Source: Peristeroidobacter soli (GTDB lineage: Bacteria > Pseudomonadota > Gammaproteobacteria > Steroidobacterales > Steroidobacteraceae). Taken from it: DNA of 64,000 bases. The notes beneath the pieces are model-generated. The model saw only the letters and a program-made list of their open reading frames with translations, was not told the DNA's origin and ran no database searches. A program made the position numbers and the translations under genes. Positions 11,441 to 20,827 of the stretch are shown one piece after another (the first letter of the stretch is position 1; each line of letters opens with the position of its first letter). The stretch lies in the NCBI RefSeq assembly GCF_004138485.1, contig NZ_RYEV01000003.1:1426001-1490000 (forward strand). Reading direction: 5' to 3'.

Positions 11441-12195
11441 CAGGCGCGTTTCTTTCGCAGCTTCCGAGTGAGCTTGGCCTTGGTCGCGGCGACCGTCGGT
11501 TTCGTAACCGCGCGCTTGGGTTTGGGCGGCGCGAAGATACTGCGCTTCTCCGGTTTGGTTTCCGGGGGCGTCTTCTCTTTGTACTCACACAAGTCGAGGA
11601 TCACGCACTCCGGGCACTTCGGTTTGCGTGCGATACACGTGTAGCGTCCGTGCAGGATCAGCCAGTGGTGAGCGTCGTGCGCGAACTCGGGCGGCACGAC
11701 TTTCACCAGATGATCTTCGACCGTGCGCACGTTGTCGCCCGGTGCCAGGCCGGTGCGGTTCGAGACGCGAAAGATATGTGTATCGACGGCGATGGTCGGA
11801 TGGCCGAATGCCGTGTTCAAAATCACGTTCGCGGTCTTGCGGCCGACGCCGGGCAGCGCCTCCAGCGCCTCGCGTGATTCGGGAACCTCGCCGCCGTGCT
11901 GCTCGACCAGGATGCGACAGGTCGCGATCACGTTCTTGGCCTTGGTGTTGAACAGACCGATGGTCTTGATGTACTTCGACAGGCCTTCGACACCGAGGTC
12001 CAGGATGGCTTGCGGCGTGTTCGCATGTTTATACAACTCGCGCGTGGCGAGATTGACGCTCTTGTCGGTGGCCTGCGCCGACAGGATCACCGCGATCAGC
12101 AGCTCGAACGGCTTGGAATATTCCAGCTCGGTGGTCGGCTTGGGATTGGCGGCCTTGAGGCGCTCGAACATCGCGACGATTTTTTTTCGGTTCAT
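11440..12195 (-). CDS. nth: Endonuclease III
   Basis: 251 residues from the ATG at 12195, which overlaps the rnfE stop; the longer frame upstream merely re-reads rnfE. This is a DNA glycosylase/AP lyase that removes oxidised pyrimidines. The helix-hairpin-helix LPGVGRKTANVILN, with the catalytic lysine, lies near residues 113-126. The aspartate in AVDTHIFRVSNR follows near 138, and the 4Fe-4S ligands C-x6-C-x2-C-x5-C in CIARKPKCPECVILDLC near 187-203. About 40 residues of Lys/Pro-rich tail extend past the usual approximately 211-residue length. The position after rnfE is the classical gammaproteobacterial order. Confidence 0.95.
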   Translation of the reverse strand: MNRKKIVAMFERLKAANPKPTTELEYSKPFELLIAVILSAQATDKSVNLATRELYKHANTPQAILDLGVEGLSKYIKTIGLFNTKAKNVIATCRILVEQHGGEVPESREALEALPGVGRKTANVILNTAFGHPTIAVDTHIFRVSNRTGLAPGDNVRTVEDHLVKVVPPEFAHDAHHWLILHGRYTCIARKPKCPECVILDLCEYKEKTPPETKPEKRSIFAPPKPKRAVTKPTVAATKAKLTRKLRKKRA

Positions 12196-12959
12196 GATTT
12201 CGTGGAATGGCGGGCGGCTGTCCAGTTGCGCGCGGCGATCAACAGGCCCAGGGAGATGAAGGCGCCGGGCGGCAGCATCGCGAGCAGGAAGCCCATGTCG
12301 ACGCTGAACACTTTGACTTCGAGCCGGTCCGCCCAATGGCCCAGCAGTGCGCCGGCACCACTGAGCAGCGAGCCGCGGCCGACGAGTTCGCGAGCGAAGC
12401 CCAGCGCCATCAAGGTCAGTGCGATGCCGAGCGCGATGCGCAGGCTGCGGATGAGCGCCATGCCGCGATCTGCGGCTGGTGTTTGTATCTGATCGATGAC
12501 GACGATGTTGACCGCCAGTAACGGCAGGAACACGCCGAACGACGCGCCCAGGTCGTGAAACCAGGCGCGCATGAAGAGCTCAGCGGCGGTGACGAGCCCG
12601 GCCGTGACGAGCAGGCTTGCGGGAAGCACGATGGCGTCGTCGAGCCAGCGACGGATGGTATTGAGCAGCAGCGTCGCCAGAGGAAATATTGCGAGCACCA
12701 GGACGCTGAAGGCGAGCGCTTTGACGACCGTGTCGCTGACCGCGAGCAAGGGGCACAACGCCAGGAGTTGCAGCGTGCTGCTGAACGCGCGGTCACGCAC
12801 TGAAGATGAAGGTGCTTTGCCCGTCGCGCCCGGCGTCACGATGCTGTCGTTAGATGATGGCGTGCCCGTCGCGCCCGGCGTTTCGCTGCTGATGTTGGAC
12901 GATGGCGTGCCGGTCGCGCCCGGCGTGACGATGCTGTCATTGGGTGGCCGCGTGCTCAT
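12192..12959 (-). CDS. rnfE: Electron transport complex subunit RnfE/RsxE (one cluster cysteine missing, repeat-bearing N-terminus)
   Basis: 255 residues, a six-helix membrane subunit paired with RnfA in the Rnf/Rsx complex. ALCPLLAVSDT (about 69-79) retains the first conserved cysteine. The second conserved motif, usually TNC followed by a hydrophobic run, reads LLAVNIVVIDQ, so that cysteine is replaced by isoleucine. The C-terminal AMLPPGAFISLGLLIAARNW is canonical. The first approximately 50 residues are a Ser/Thr/Pro/Gly-rich extension made of three 15-residue repeats (TPGATGTPSSN-type), absent from textbook RnfE. The start codon overlaps the rnfG stop. Confidence 0.88.
   Translation of the reverse strand: MSTRPPNDSIVTPGATGTPSSNISSETPGATGTPSSNDSIVTPGATGKAPSSSVRDRAFSSTLQLLALCPLLAVSDTVVKALAFSVLVLAIFPLATLLLNTIRRWLDDAIVLPASLLVTAGLVTAAELFMRAWFHDLGASFGVFLPLLAVNIVVIDQIQTPAADRGMALIRSLRIALGIALTLMALGFARELVGRGSLLSGAGALLGHWADRLEVKVFSVDMGFLLAMLPPGAFISLGLLIAARNWTAARHSTKS
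12820..12954. repeat. Three tandem 45-bp repeats inside rnfE
   Basis: Three consecutive 45-bp units begin at 12820, 12865 and 12910, each opening with CC(C/G)GTCGCGCCCGGCGT on the plus strand and ending in GGCGTG or CGCGTG. They encode the 15-residue repeats at the RnfE N-terminus and keep the frame. Unit length is a multiple of three, so copy number could change without frameshifting. Confidence 0.9.
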
Positions 12960-13591
12960 CGTGGCTTGCCATCCTGATACAACCGGTCCTCGTTGCCTTG
13001 ATAGAACTCCAGCGTGCGACGCACGGCCTTCACGATGGCTCGCGGCGTGATCGTCGCGCCCGTGAACGCGTCGAAGTCGCCGCCATCCCGGCGCACCGTC
13101 CAGCGTTGCTGTGGCGGCTGGGTCAGTGACAGGCCGCGAAACCTGTCGAGCCAGCCGGCATCGCGATTCTCGAACGCGTCGCCGAGCCCCGGTGTTTCAT
13201 TGTGACGAATGACCTGCACGCCGATCAGCTGACCGCCCGGCGCGATCGCCACCAGCAATTCCAGCGGGCCGCGATAGCCGTCGGGCGCGACGGAGCGAAT
13301 GGCTACGGCCACTGGCAATCCGTCCTTTCGCAGTCGATAGGCAACGACCGGGGCTGCGCCCAATAAATCGGGTGCGGTGACTTCAGTAGTATCGGTGAGC
13401 GGGTCGTTGTCGTAACTCTCCGGAGGGACGAGAGCGTCCAGGTGCTGTTTGATCCACGCCTGTTGATTGTGAGCGATGCGGTCACGGGTGACGTTGGCGA
13501 AGATCACGAGGCCGACCGTGAGCACGACCGCGATGACGACGAGCGCCGCCGTCGGCATCACGATGTTGCGCTTGTCAGCGGGCGTGGCCAT
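12956..13591 (-). CDS. rnfG: Electron transport complex subunit RnfG/RsxG (FMN-binding)
   Basis: 211 residues with one N-terminal membrane helix (about 12-32) and a periplasmic FMN domain. The flavinylation motif FDAFTGATITPRA (about 173-185) supplies the threonine that carries covalent FMN in RnfG/NqrC proteins. The preceding LIGVQVIRHNETPGLGD is the other family signature. The start overlaps rnfD by 17 bp and the stop overlaps the rnfE start. The flavin site appears intact, in contrast to the altered RnfA and RnfE. Confidence 0.93.
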   Translation of the reverse strand: MATPADKRNIVMPTAALVVIAVVLTVGLVIFANVTRDRIAHNQQAWIKQHLDALVPPESYDNDPLTDTTEVTAPDLLGAAPVVAYRLRKDGLPVAVAIRSVAPDGYRGPLELLVAIAPGGQLIGVQVIRHNETPGLGDAFENRDAGWLDRFRGLSLTQPPQQRWTVRRDGGDFDAFTGATITPRAIVKAVRRTLEFYQGNEDRLYQDGKPR

Positions 13592-14612
13592 AGACGCGTG
13601 GAATCGTGTAGCGGTCGATGAGTGGCACCGACAGATTCATCAGCAACACCGCGAAGGCGACCCCGTCGGGATAGCCGCCCCAGGTGCGAATGACGTAGGT
13701 CAGCACGCCGATGCCCGCGCCGTAGATCAACCGGCCGCGATCGCTGGTGGCCGCCGAGGTCGGGTCGGTGGCGATGAAGAATGCGCCCAACAGGCTCGCG
13801 CCGGACGTGAGATGAAAGATCGGACCGGCGTACGCGCCCGGATCGACCATGTACATCAGCGACGCGCAAACGACGATGGCACTGAGCATGGCGACCGGGA
13901 TGTGCCAGCGAATGATGTGCAAGGCGTACAGAACGATGCCGCCGGCCAGTGTCGCCAGATTGATCCATTCCCAGCCGCGTCCGCCGAGCGCACCGAAGAC
14001 CGGCGCCGCCTGGGCCTCGGCCATGGTCATGCCCATCTTCAAATGGGTTCGTAACGCATCGAGTGGCGTGGGCGACGTCACCGCGTCCCAGGTGAGTCGC
14101 GATGGGAGCGAGCCGGTGAGAATGGTTTGCAAGGTCTCGCCGATGGAAAGCCTGGTTTGTTCGATGTCCATGCCTGAAGGCGGCAGCCATTGCAGCAGCT
14201 GCACGGGAAACGAAACCAGCAGCACGGCGTAGCCGACCATCGCGGGATTGAAAGGATTGCGCCCGAGCCCACCATATAAATGTTTCGCCAGCAGAATGGC
14301 GAACGCCGTGCCACTCACCACCAGCCACCACGGCGCGAGTGGCGGCAGGCACAGCGCCAGCAGTACCGCCGTGACAATGGCGCTGCCGTCTTTCAAGAAG
14401 GGCTCGATCGGCTTCTGTCGAAGCCGCAACGCCAGCGCTTCCGTCAGCAGCGCCGTCGCCGCTCCGAGTGCGATCTGCACCAACAAGCCCACGCCGAAGA
14501 ACACGACGTGCAACGCCACCGTCGGCACCAGCGCATATAAAACGATGCGCATGACCCGCCCGACGCTGTCGTGAGCGACTACATGCGGCGCGGGTGCGGT
14601 GGGAAAAGTCAT
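13575..14612 (-). CDS. rnfD: Electron transport complex subunit RnfD/RsxD
   Basis: 345 residues with about nine to ten membrane helices. Conserved stretches are SAIVTAVLLALCLPPLAPWW (about 80-99), KHLYGGLGRNPFNPAMVGYA (about 115) and GGYPDGVAFAVLLMN (about 313). The segment SPTPLDALR near residue 180 corresponds to the (S/A)TPLD motif whose threonine carries FMN in RnfD/NqrB. RnfD forms part of the transmembrane electron and ion path. The ATG overlaps the rnfC stop. Confidence 0.94.
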   Translation of the reverse strand: MTFPTAPAPHVVAHDSVGRVMRIVLYALVPTVALHVVFFGVGLLVQIALGAATALLTEALALRLRQKPIEPFLKDGSAIVTAVLLALCLPPLAPWWLVVSGTAFAILLAKHLYGGLGRNPFNPAMVGYAVLLVSFPVQLLQWLPPSGMDIEQTRLSIGETLQTILTGSLPSRLTWDAVTSPTPLDALRTHLKMGMTMAEAQAAPVFGALGGRGWEWINLATLAGGIVLYALHIIRWHIPVAMLSAIVVCASLMYMVDPGAYAGPIFHLTSGASLLGAFFIATDPTSAATSDRGRLIYGAGIGVLTYVIRTWGGYPDGVAFAVLLMNLSVPLIDRYTIPRVYGHAR

Positions 14613-16072
14613 GTGGAGGAGGGCTCGCCTTTGGGCCGTCGCTTTTCCGCCAGTTTCGCACGATGTTCGGCTTCGAGGCGCGCCAGGCGTTCGTTGCGGG
14701 AGTGGAAGCGGGCGCGGGCGGCGTCGGCGGTGAGGTGAGCGTCGAGCTCGCGAGCGAGCAGGGGCTTGGCCTCACGGAAACGTTCGGCGAGCGGGATCTG
14801 GCTCGGGCACACGTAATCGCAGCAGCCGCATTCGATGCAGTCGAGCAGGCCATGACGTGAGAGTTGCTCGCTGTCGAACGGTTGCAGGTACCAATGCAAT
14901 TGCTGAGGCAGCAGGAACGCGGGGCACGCCTGCGAGCAGTTGCCACAGCGAATGCAGGGCATCTCCGGACCGCGCGGCTGCAGATCGAGCGCGGAGGCGG
15001 CGATGATGCAGTTGGTCGCTTTCACGACCGGCAGATCGTCGTGAGGCAACGAGGTGCCCATCATCGATCCGCCCATGATCAATCGTGACATGCGTTCGGT
15101 GTAGCCACCGCTGTCGGCGATGAGGCTGGAGAACGGTGTGCCGATGCGCGTTTCCCAATTGCCGGCTTCGCTCACGCCGTCGCCCGTGACGGTCACGATG
15201 CGACTCACCAACGGCTGTCCATCGCGAATCCAGCGGGCGATGGCGGCGGCGGTACCGACGTTCTGGCAAACGACGCCGATGTCCGCGGGAAAACCGTCGT
15301 GAGGCACTTCGACGCCGAACACCGTCGCAATCAGTTGTCGCTCGCCACCGGCAGGATAAATGGCCGGCACGACTTTGATTCGAATCCGGGCATCGGCCGC
15401 CTTCTCGATGGCGAGTCGTAACGCGGTCTGCGCTTCCGGAACGTCGTCTTCGATCGCGATCGTGCAGTTCGGCGCGCACAGCGCGTGGAGCAAGGCCCGC
15501 GCCCCGAACACGATGTCGTCGGCGCGCTCGCGCATCAGCATTTCGTCACAACTGATGTAGGGCTCGCACTCAGCGCCATTGAGCAGGAGCTGCGGGCCGT
15601 TCTCGCACAACGAGCTTTCGAGCTTGTTCGCTGTTGGAAACGCCGCGCCACCCAATCCAACGATGCCACCACGCGCGATGTGCTCACACGCTTCGGCGGG
15701 TGATATTTGTTCGAAGGAAACAACGGCCGCGGCATTGTCGAAACGCTCGTCCCGGCCGTCGTTGGCGATCACGATGCTCATCGTCGGCGCGCCGAGGCGA
15801 TGCGGTGCCGGCCTCGGTTCAATGGCAAGCACTTCGCCCGACACGGGCGAGTGCAACCACGCACTGATCCCAGGCGCGGGTTGCGCGATCGGTTGAAACA
15901 TTCGAACGCGATCCGCGGGTTTCACCAGCGGCAGGGCAGGCAGGCCGGAGTGCTGGTCGAGCGGAATCACATAACGCTCGATCAGGCGCGCCGCACGAAC
16001 CGATGCCTTGGTGGAGCGCCGTTTGTGCGCCTCGATGCGCAGACCGCCGGTGAGGAGCTCCGTCGTGGTCAT
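14609..16072 (-). CDS. rnfC: Electron transport complex subunit RnfC/RsxC
   Basis: 487 residues from the ATG at 16072, which overlaps the rnfB stop ([17 protein letters not shown] is the typical RnfC opening). It is the peripheral NADH/ferredoxin-side subunit. The Rossmann/flavin region [17 protein letters not shown] lies near 135-151. Two 4Fe-4S motifs follow near 372 and 411 ([12 protein letters not shown] and [12 protein letters not shown]). The tail of about 50 residues is Arg/Glu-rich and short; many RnfC proteins carry a much longer Ala/Lys-rich C-terminus. Confidence 0.95.
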   Translation of the reverse strand: MTTTELLTGGLRIEAHKRRSTKASVRAARLIERYVIPLDQHSGLPALPLVKPADRVRMFQPIAQPAPGISAWLHSPVSGEVLAIEPRPAPHRLGAPTMSIVIANDGRDERFDNAAAVVSFEQISPAEACEHIARGGIVGLGGAAFPTANKLESSLCENGPQLLLNGAECEPYISCDEMLMRERADDIVFGARALLHALCAPNCTIAIEDDVPEAQTALRLAIEKAADARIRIKVVPAIYPAGGERQLIATVFGVEVPHDGFPADIGVVCQNVGTAAAIARWIRDGQPLVSRIVTVTGDGVSEAGNWETRIGTPFSSLIADSGGYTERMSRLIMGGSMMGTSLPHDDLPVVKATNCIIAASALDLQPRGPEMPCIRCGNCSQACPAFLLPQQLHWYLQPFDSEQLSRHGLLDCIECGCCDYVCPSQIPLAERFREAKPLLARELDAHLTADAARARFHSRNERLARLEAEHRAKLAEKRRPKGEPSST

Positions 16073-16566
16073 CGTGCGGGCGCCGGCTGCATCACGATGC
16101 AATCGACCGGGCAGGGCGGAATGCACAGCTCACATCCCGTGCAGTCCGCGGCGATCACCGTGTGCATGTAACGAGACGCGCCGACGATGGCATCGACGGG
16201 GCAGGCTTGAATGCACTTGGTGCAACCGATGCAGGACTCTTCTTTGATGAAGGCAACCGCAGGATAGTCGGGGACGACGCCGTATTCCTTGCCGACCGGT
16301 TTGGGCGCCACGCCCATGAGGCTTGCCAGCGCTTGCGCCGTGCGCTCGCCGCCGGGCGGACATTGGTTGATATCGGCTGCGCCTTGCGCAATGGCTTCAG
16401 CATACGGGCGGCAACCCTCGAACGTGCAGCGACGACATTGAGTCTGCGGCAGCAGGGCGTCGATGCGATCGACCAACGCGATCTCCCTGGGCGCGCCGCG
16501 CGTGGCGACAGTCGCCACGCCCGCCAGCGCGGCGAGAATGATGACTGTGAGCAGCGCGGTAATCAT
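16069..16566 (-). CDS. rnfB: Electron transport complex subunit RnfB/RsxB (ferredoxin)
   Basis: 165 residues: one N-terminal membrane helix (about 2-22), then a 4Fe-4S domain with ligands in [17 protein letters not shown] plus CPPGGE (about 42-74). Two ferredoxin-type clusters follow, in [19 protein letters not shown] and [16 protein letters not shown]. All expected cysteines of the gammaproteobacterial RnfB are present, so electron entry should be normal. The start codon overlaps the rnfA stop. Confidence 0.95.
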   Translation of the reverse strand: MITALLTVIILAALAGVATVATRGAPREIALVDRIDALLPQTQCRRCTFEGCRPYAEAIAQGAADINQCPPGGERTAQALASLMGVAPKPVGKEYGVVPDYPAVAFIKEESCIGCTKCIQACPVDAIVGASRYMHTVIAADCTGCELCIPPCPVDCIVMQPAPAR

Positions 16567-17141
16567 TCCTGAATCAGCCCGGTGAACCCCATGAACGCCA
16601 GCGCCATGATGCCGACACTGACCAGCGCGAGCGGCGCGTCCCGAAACACGCTGGGCACCTCGGCATGCTGTAAACGTTCGTGCATGGCCGCGAACGCCAG
16701 CATCAGAAATCCCAAGGCTGCCGCCATCGCGATGGAGAATGACACGGCGTCGACGATGTTCTGCATCCGTGCGTCCACTATCAGGGCGATGCCGAGGACG
16801 GCGGAGTTGGTGGTCACTAGCAGCGTGAAGCCGGGACGTTGCGGTTGCAGGCGACTGTTGCGTCGGAGCACGAATTCAACCAGCGGCACCACGGCCACGG
16901 CGACCACCACGAATACAAACGTTCGCAGATAGCCGAGCTCATTCGGGTCCAGCAGCCAGTTCGACAGCGCCCAGGTGATGGTGGCGACGGCCGGCACGGC
17001 GAGCAACGATGCGATGGCCAGTCCCTGCGCGCCCTTGAAGGTACTCGTGACGGCCTCGAAAGGCCGCCACGAGGGCATGCGCGTCAGCGCCATCACGTTG
17101 ACCAGGACGGCGCTGAGCAGGATGAGCAAGAGCGCTGACAT
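16563..17141 (-). CDS. rnfA: Electron transport complex subunit RnfA/RsxA (cysteine-free variant)
   Basis: 192 residues with six membrane helices. Family signatures are AVLVNVMAL (about 11), VEFVLRR (about 88), [12 protein letters not shown] (about 109) and the C-terminal [12 protein letters not shown]. In ordinary RnfA the first helix pair contains LGLCPF and the fourth TTNCAVLG; here these read PSWRPF and TTNSAVLG. The whole protein has no cysteine. Those two cysteines, with two from RnfE, normally hold an intramembrane 2Fe-2S cluster, so this subunit cannot ligate it in the known way. It lies 24 bp downstream of metG and begins the overlapping rnf run. Confidence 0.88.
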   Translation of the reverse strand: MSALLLILLSAVLVNVMALTRMPSWRPFEAVTSTFKGAQGLAIASLLAVPAVATITWALSNWLLDPNELGYLRTFVFVVVAVAVVPLVEFVLRRNSRLQPQRPGFTLLVTTNSAVLGIALIVDARMQNIVDAVSFSIAMAAALGFLMLAFAAMHERLQHAEVPSVFRDAPLALVSVGIMALAFMGFTGLIQE

Positions 17142-17165
17142 GGTTTCAGCGAGGCCGCCGCGTTG

Positions 17166-19274
17166 CTATTTCACCTTCATGCCTGCGGTCGCGCCGCTGT
17201 CGGGCGAGAGCAGGAAGATATCTTTGCCGCCCGGGCCCGCGGCCAGCACCATGCCTTCGGACGTGCCGAAGCGCATCTTGCGCGGCTTCAGGTTCACCAG
17301 GACCAGCGTGAAGCGCCCGACCAGCTGCTCGGGCGCGTACGCCGAGCGAATGCCGGAGAACACGGTGCGCTGACTGTCGCCCACGTCCAGCGTGAGCTTC
17401 AGCAACTTGTCCGAGCCCTCGACGCCTTCGGCCGCCAGGACCTTGGCGATGCGCAGGTCGATCTTGGCGAAGTCTTCGATGCCGATTTCACCGACCGCCT
17501 CGTCGGCGGCCGTTTTGGTTTCAACCTTGGCGGGCGTGGTGGATGCGACGGTCGTGGCTTTCGCGGCGGGCTTCACTTGCGGCTCGCCGGTATCGAACAG
17601 CGCTTCCAGCTGTTTCGGGTCGACGCGCTGGAGCAAATGTTCGTACTGACCGATCTCATGACCCGCCGGCAGCCACTGATGCTGACCCCAGCGCATCTGC
17701 TCGTCGGTGAGGCGCAGGAAGCTCTGCACCTTGCGCGCCGTTTCCGGCAGCACCGGTGTCAGCAGCACGGTGAGGTACCAGAAGAAGTTCAGGCTGGTCG
17801 AGCAGACCTGATGCAGGCGCTGTTCTTCGCCCGGCACCTTCGCCAGTTCCCACGGCTTCGCCGAGTCGATGTATTGATTCACGCGGTCGAGCAGCGCGCC
17901 GATCTCGCGCATCGCCTTGCCGAACTCGCGGCCTTCATACAGTTCGCCGATGCGATTCCAGCATTCGCGGTCGCTGACGAAGTCCTGCTGCAACTGTTGA
18001 GCGGCCGGGTCGAGCGCACCGAGCCTGCCGGCGAAGCGTTTGGTGATGAAGCCGGCGCAACGGCTGGCAATGTTCACGTATTTGCCGACCAGGTCCGAGT
18101 TCACGCGCGCGACGAAGTCCTCGGGATTGAACTCGATGTCCTCGACGTACGCGTTGAGCTTGGCGGCGAGGTAATAACGCAGCCACTCGGGATTCATGCC
18201 GAGATCCAGGTAGCGCACCGGGCTCAAGCCGGTGCCGCGCGACTTCGACATCTTCGCGCCACCGATCTGGATGAAGCCGTGCACGTACACGTTGTCTGGA
18301 ATCTTGCGACCCGCGAACTTCAGCATCGCCGGCCAGAACAGCGTGTGGAAATAGATGATGTCCTTGCCGATGAAATGGATCTGCTGGACATCGTCCGCGG
18401 TGATGAACTGCTCGAACGTGCGCGGCTCGCCGTTCGCCTTCGCCTTGCCGGTGGTGAAGTAGTTCTTCAGCGACGCGAGATAGCCGACCGGCGCGTCCAG
18501 CCATACATAGAAATATTTGCCCGGCGCGTCCGGAATCGGAATGCCGAAGTAGGGCGCGTCGCGCGAGATGTCCCAGTCACCCAGTTCTTGCTCGCCCTTG
18601 CCGCTGAGCCATTCGCCGGCCTTGTTGGCGACCGAGGGCTGCAAACGTTTGGTCCACTCGGTGAGGAACTCCACACAGCGCGGGTCGGACAGCTTGAAAA
18701 AGAAATGATCCGAGGTCTTGCGCACCGGCGTGGCGCCGGACAGCGTCGAGTAGGGATTGATCAGATCGGTCGGCGCGTAGACGGAGCTGCAGTTCTCGCA
18801 GGCGTCGCCGTACTGGTCCTTGGCGTGACAGTTCGGGCACTCGCCTTTGATGTAACGATCGGCCAGGAACATGTTCTTCACCGGATCGAAGAACTGCTCG
18901 ACCGGCTCGTGATAGATCAGATCGTTGGCCCTGAGGGCGCGATAGATCTCCTGGGACAGCTCGGTGTTCTCGGGCGAGTGGGTCGAGTGCCAGTTGTCGA
19001 AGCTCAGCAGGAAGCCGTTCAGCGAGCGCGGGCGGCCGGCGGCGATGCGCCCGACCAGCTCCTCCGGCGTGATCCGCTCGGCCTCGGCCTTGAGCATGAT
19101 GGGAGCGCCATGCGCGTCGTCCGCGCCCATCCAGTGGACCTTGTGCCCCTGCAAGCGCTGGAACCGCACCCAGATATCGGCCTGGATGTACTCCATGATG
19201 TGACCGATGTGGAACGGTCCATTGGCGTACGGCAGGGCGGTCGTGACGAAATAATTACGAGGTGCGGCAGTCAT
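17166..19274 (-). CDS. metG: Methionine-tRNA ligase
   Basis: 702-residue class Ia synthetase that charges tRNA-Met. The HIGH signature is in [17 protein letters not shown] (about 18-34). The zinc knuckle [17 protein letters not shown] lies near 145-161 and KMSKSRGT near 338. A C-terminal EMAP-like tRNA-binding and dimerisation domain occupies about 600-702 ([27 protein letters not shown]). Length matches the dimeric gammaproteobacterial form. rnfA follows after only 24 bp, so metG probably shares its transcript with the rnf genes. Confidence 0.97.
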   Translation of the reverse strand: MTAAPRNYFVTTALPYANGPFHIGHIMEYIQADIWVRFQRLQGHKVHWMGADDAHGAPIMLKAEAERITPEELVGRIAAGRPRSLNGFLLSFDNWHSTHSPENTELSQEIYRALRANDLIYHEPVEQFFDPVKNMFLADRYIKGECPNCHAKDQYGDACENCSSVYAPTDLINPYSTLSGATPVRKTSDHFFFKLSDPRCVEFLTEWTKRLQPSVANKAGEWLSGKGEQELGDWDISRDAPYFGIPIPDAPGKYFYVWLDAPVGYLASLKNYFTTGKAKANGEPRTFEQFITADDVQQIHFIGKDIIYFHTLFWPAMLKFAGRKIPDNVYVHGFIQIGGAKMSKSRGTGLSPVRYLDLGMNPEWLRYYLAAKLNAYVEDIEFNPEDFVARVNSDLVGKYVNIASRCAGFITKRFAGRLGALDPAAQQLQQDFVSDRECWNRIGELYEGREFGKAMREIGALLDRVNQYIDSAKPWELAKVPGEEQRLHQVCSTSLNFFWYLTVLLTPVLPETARKVQSFLRLTDEQMRWGQHQWLPAGHEIGQYEHLLQRVDPKQLEALFDTGEPQVKPAAKATTVASTTPAKVETKTAADEAVGEIGIEDFAKIDLRIAKVLAAEGVEGSDKLLKLTLDVGDSQRTVFSGIRSAYAPEQLVGRFTLVLVNLKPRKMRFGTSEGMVLAAGPGGKDIFLLSPDSGATAGMKVK

Positions 19275-19578
19275 TTAGCGCAAATCGGGCGGCGGCAAAG
19301 GGCGGAAATTATGCCACGGAAGGCGGCGGGCGACGCGTCGCCTTGGCTATGCGGTAACGCCGCCCTCTGTTCATGCCGCGGCGCTGGCCCGGAGGAACGG
19401 GTCGGCTTGGCTATGCGATAACGCGGCTATTCTTGAATGGTGCCGCGCTGGCCCGGAAACAAGTCTTTGCGGGCGACGCAAGGACCGGTCCCTTGGCGGC
19501 CTTGCGCGGGCGCCAAGGGCGCCGTGCAAGCAAGGCAGTGAGAAAACCTCCGCGGCTGGGGCGGGCCGCCGCGCGGCG
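19275..19578. repeat. 304-bp spacer holding two imperfect 64-bp direct repeats
   Basis: The gap between metG and the upstream PilT-like gene has no credible ORF. Two imperfect 64-bp units begin at 19342 and 19406. Both start with CTTGGCTATGCG(G/A)TAACGC and both contain GC(G)GCGCTGGCCCGGA at the same offset. Read on the minus strand the core is CCGCGTTATCGCATAGCC. A related degenerate pattern occurs at 29433-29690. The rest of the spacer is GC-rich with no recognised signal. Confidence 0.7.
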
Positions 19579-20688
19579 TCAGCCCACGTCCTTGTACTGC
19601 TCGAACTTCGCCTTGTTGATGGCCTTCTGGTAGGCGTGTTTGCCGCTGATGACGGCTTTCTCGAGCAGGTCCTGGATGGCGCTGTCCATCAGGCGCATGC
19701 CGAAGGCGGCACCGCTTTGCATGGCGTTCTCGAGCTGGTCGAGCTTGCCCTGGCGGATCAGGTTGGCGACGGCCGGGGTGTTCACCAGGATTTCGTGGGC
19801 GGCGACGCGGCCGGGCTTGCCGGCGCGGGGGATCAGCTGCTGCGAGATCACGCCTCGAAGCGAGGTTGAAAGCATGGCTCGTACGTGCGACTGCTTATCC
19901 GCGGGGAACGCATTCACGATGCGGTCGACCGTCGGCGCGGCGCCGTTGGTGTGCAGGGTGCCCATCACCAGAATGCCCATCTCGGCCGCGGTCACCGCGA
20001 TGCTCATGGTTTCGTAGTCGCGTAACTCGCCGACCAGAATCACATCGGGATCTTCACGCAACGCCGAGTGCAGCGCTTCGGCGAACGACGGGCTGTGCGT
20101 GCCGATCTCGCGCTGGCTCACCAGGCAGTTCTTGCGTTGATGCACGAATTCGATGGGGTCTTCGATGGTCAGGATGTGACCTTTCAAGCGCGCGTTCATG
20201 TCGTCGATCATCGCGGCCAGCGTGGTCGACTTGCCCGAGCCGGTCTTGCCGGTCACCAGGATCAGGCCATTGTTCACTTTGCACAGATTGCGGATCGCAT
20301 CCGGCGCATTGAGCTGATCCAGCGTCAGGGCCTTGGACGGAATGGCCCGGCACACGCAGCCGAATCCATACAAATGCCGCATGACGTTGACGCGAAAGCG
20401 CGAGACGCCGGGAATGATGTACGCGAAGTCGGCGCCATGTTTTTCTTCCAGGCGCAGCAGCGCGGCGCGCGGCATGATCTCTTTCAATGTTTCTTCGACG
20501 AACTGCGGCGCCAGCGGCTCGGGCCGCAGGTTGTGCAGCTCGCCGTACAGCCGGATGCGCGGCGGATCGCCGGCGATGAAGTGCAGGTCCGAGCCGTTCT
20601 TGCTCAGCACTTCCTTCAGGAATTCGTCGATCTTACGCGGCACATACGTGCTCTGCGTGGCGGCGACTTGGCTGGATTCTGTACTCAT
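19579..20688 (-). CDS. PilT/PilU-type retraction ATPase (second of pair)
   Basis: 369 residues from the ATG at 20688 (MSTESSQVAATQ); the longer frame is spacer. A type IV pilus retraction-ATPase fold, with an N-terminal PAS-like domain (SDLHFIAGDPPRIRLYGEL), Walker A GKTGSGKSTT (about 145-154), Asp box TIEDPIEFVH, Walker B DPDVILVGELRD and His box MGTLHTNGA. The tail LGMRLMDSAIQDL-type segment (here FGMRLMDSAIQDL) and TPAVANLIRQGK resemble PilU or PilT. It lies downstream of a paralogous ATPase and a HEAT-kinase gene. No pilin or pilus assembly gene is nearby, so which machine it drives is unknown. Confidence 0.87.
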   Translation of the reverse strand: MSTESSQVAATQSTYVPRKIDEFLKEVLSKNGSDLHFIAGDPPRIRLYGELHNLRPEPLAPQFVEETLKEIMPRAALLRLEEKHGADFAYIIPGVSRFRVNVMRHLYGFGCVCRAIPSKALTLDQLNAPDAIRNLCKVNNGLILVTGKTGSGKSTTLAAMIDDMNARLKGHILTIEDPIEFVHQRKNCLVSQREIGTHSPSFAEALHSALREDPDVILVGELRDYETMSIAVTAAEMGILVMGTLHTNGAAPTVDRIVNAFPADKQSHVRAMLSTSLRGVISQQLIPRAGKPGRVAAHEILVNTPAVANLIRQGKLDQLENAMQSGAAFGMRLMDSAIQDLLEKAVISGKHAYQKAINKAKFEQYKDVG

Positions 20689-20734
20689 TTGATACTCGGG
20701 ATCGGGCATCCTGCCACGACCCTGGTGCGAGACT

Positions 20735-20799
20735 GGCAAAAAGGCGTGACTTTTTGCCGCTCGCCGCCGCCTGTGGCGGCGGGGTACATCCATGTACCC
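20735..20799. repeat. Three consecutive hairpins between the two PilT-type genes
   Basis: Three perfect inverted repeats are packed into 65 bp. These are GGCAAAAA/TTTTTGCC (20735-20742 with 20751-20758), CCGCCGCC/GGCGGCGG (20764-20771 with 20775-20782) and GGGTACAT-CC-ATGTACCC (20782-20799). The first has T-runs suited to an intrinsic terminator. The last two resemble an extragenic palindrome pair, and a similar palindrome pair is found at 61804-61852. Confidence 0.7.
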
Positions 20800-20827
20800 A
20801 CAGGGGTAGTTGAATGCCGCTGCATGG

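Noticed and set aside
17163-19421. 752-residue plus-strand frame opposite metG
   Set aside because: Antisense shadow of a conserved synthetase in GC-rich DNA; low-complexity His/Arg/Gly/Ala composition, no domain and no ribosome site.
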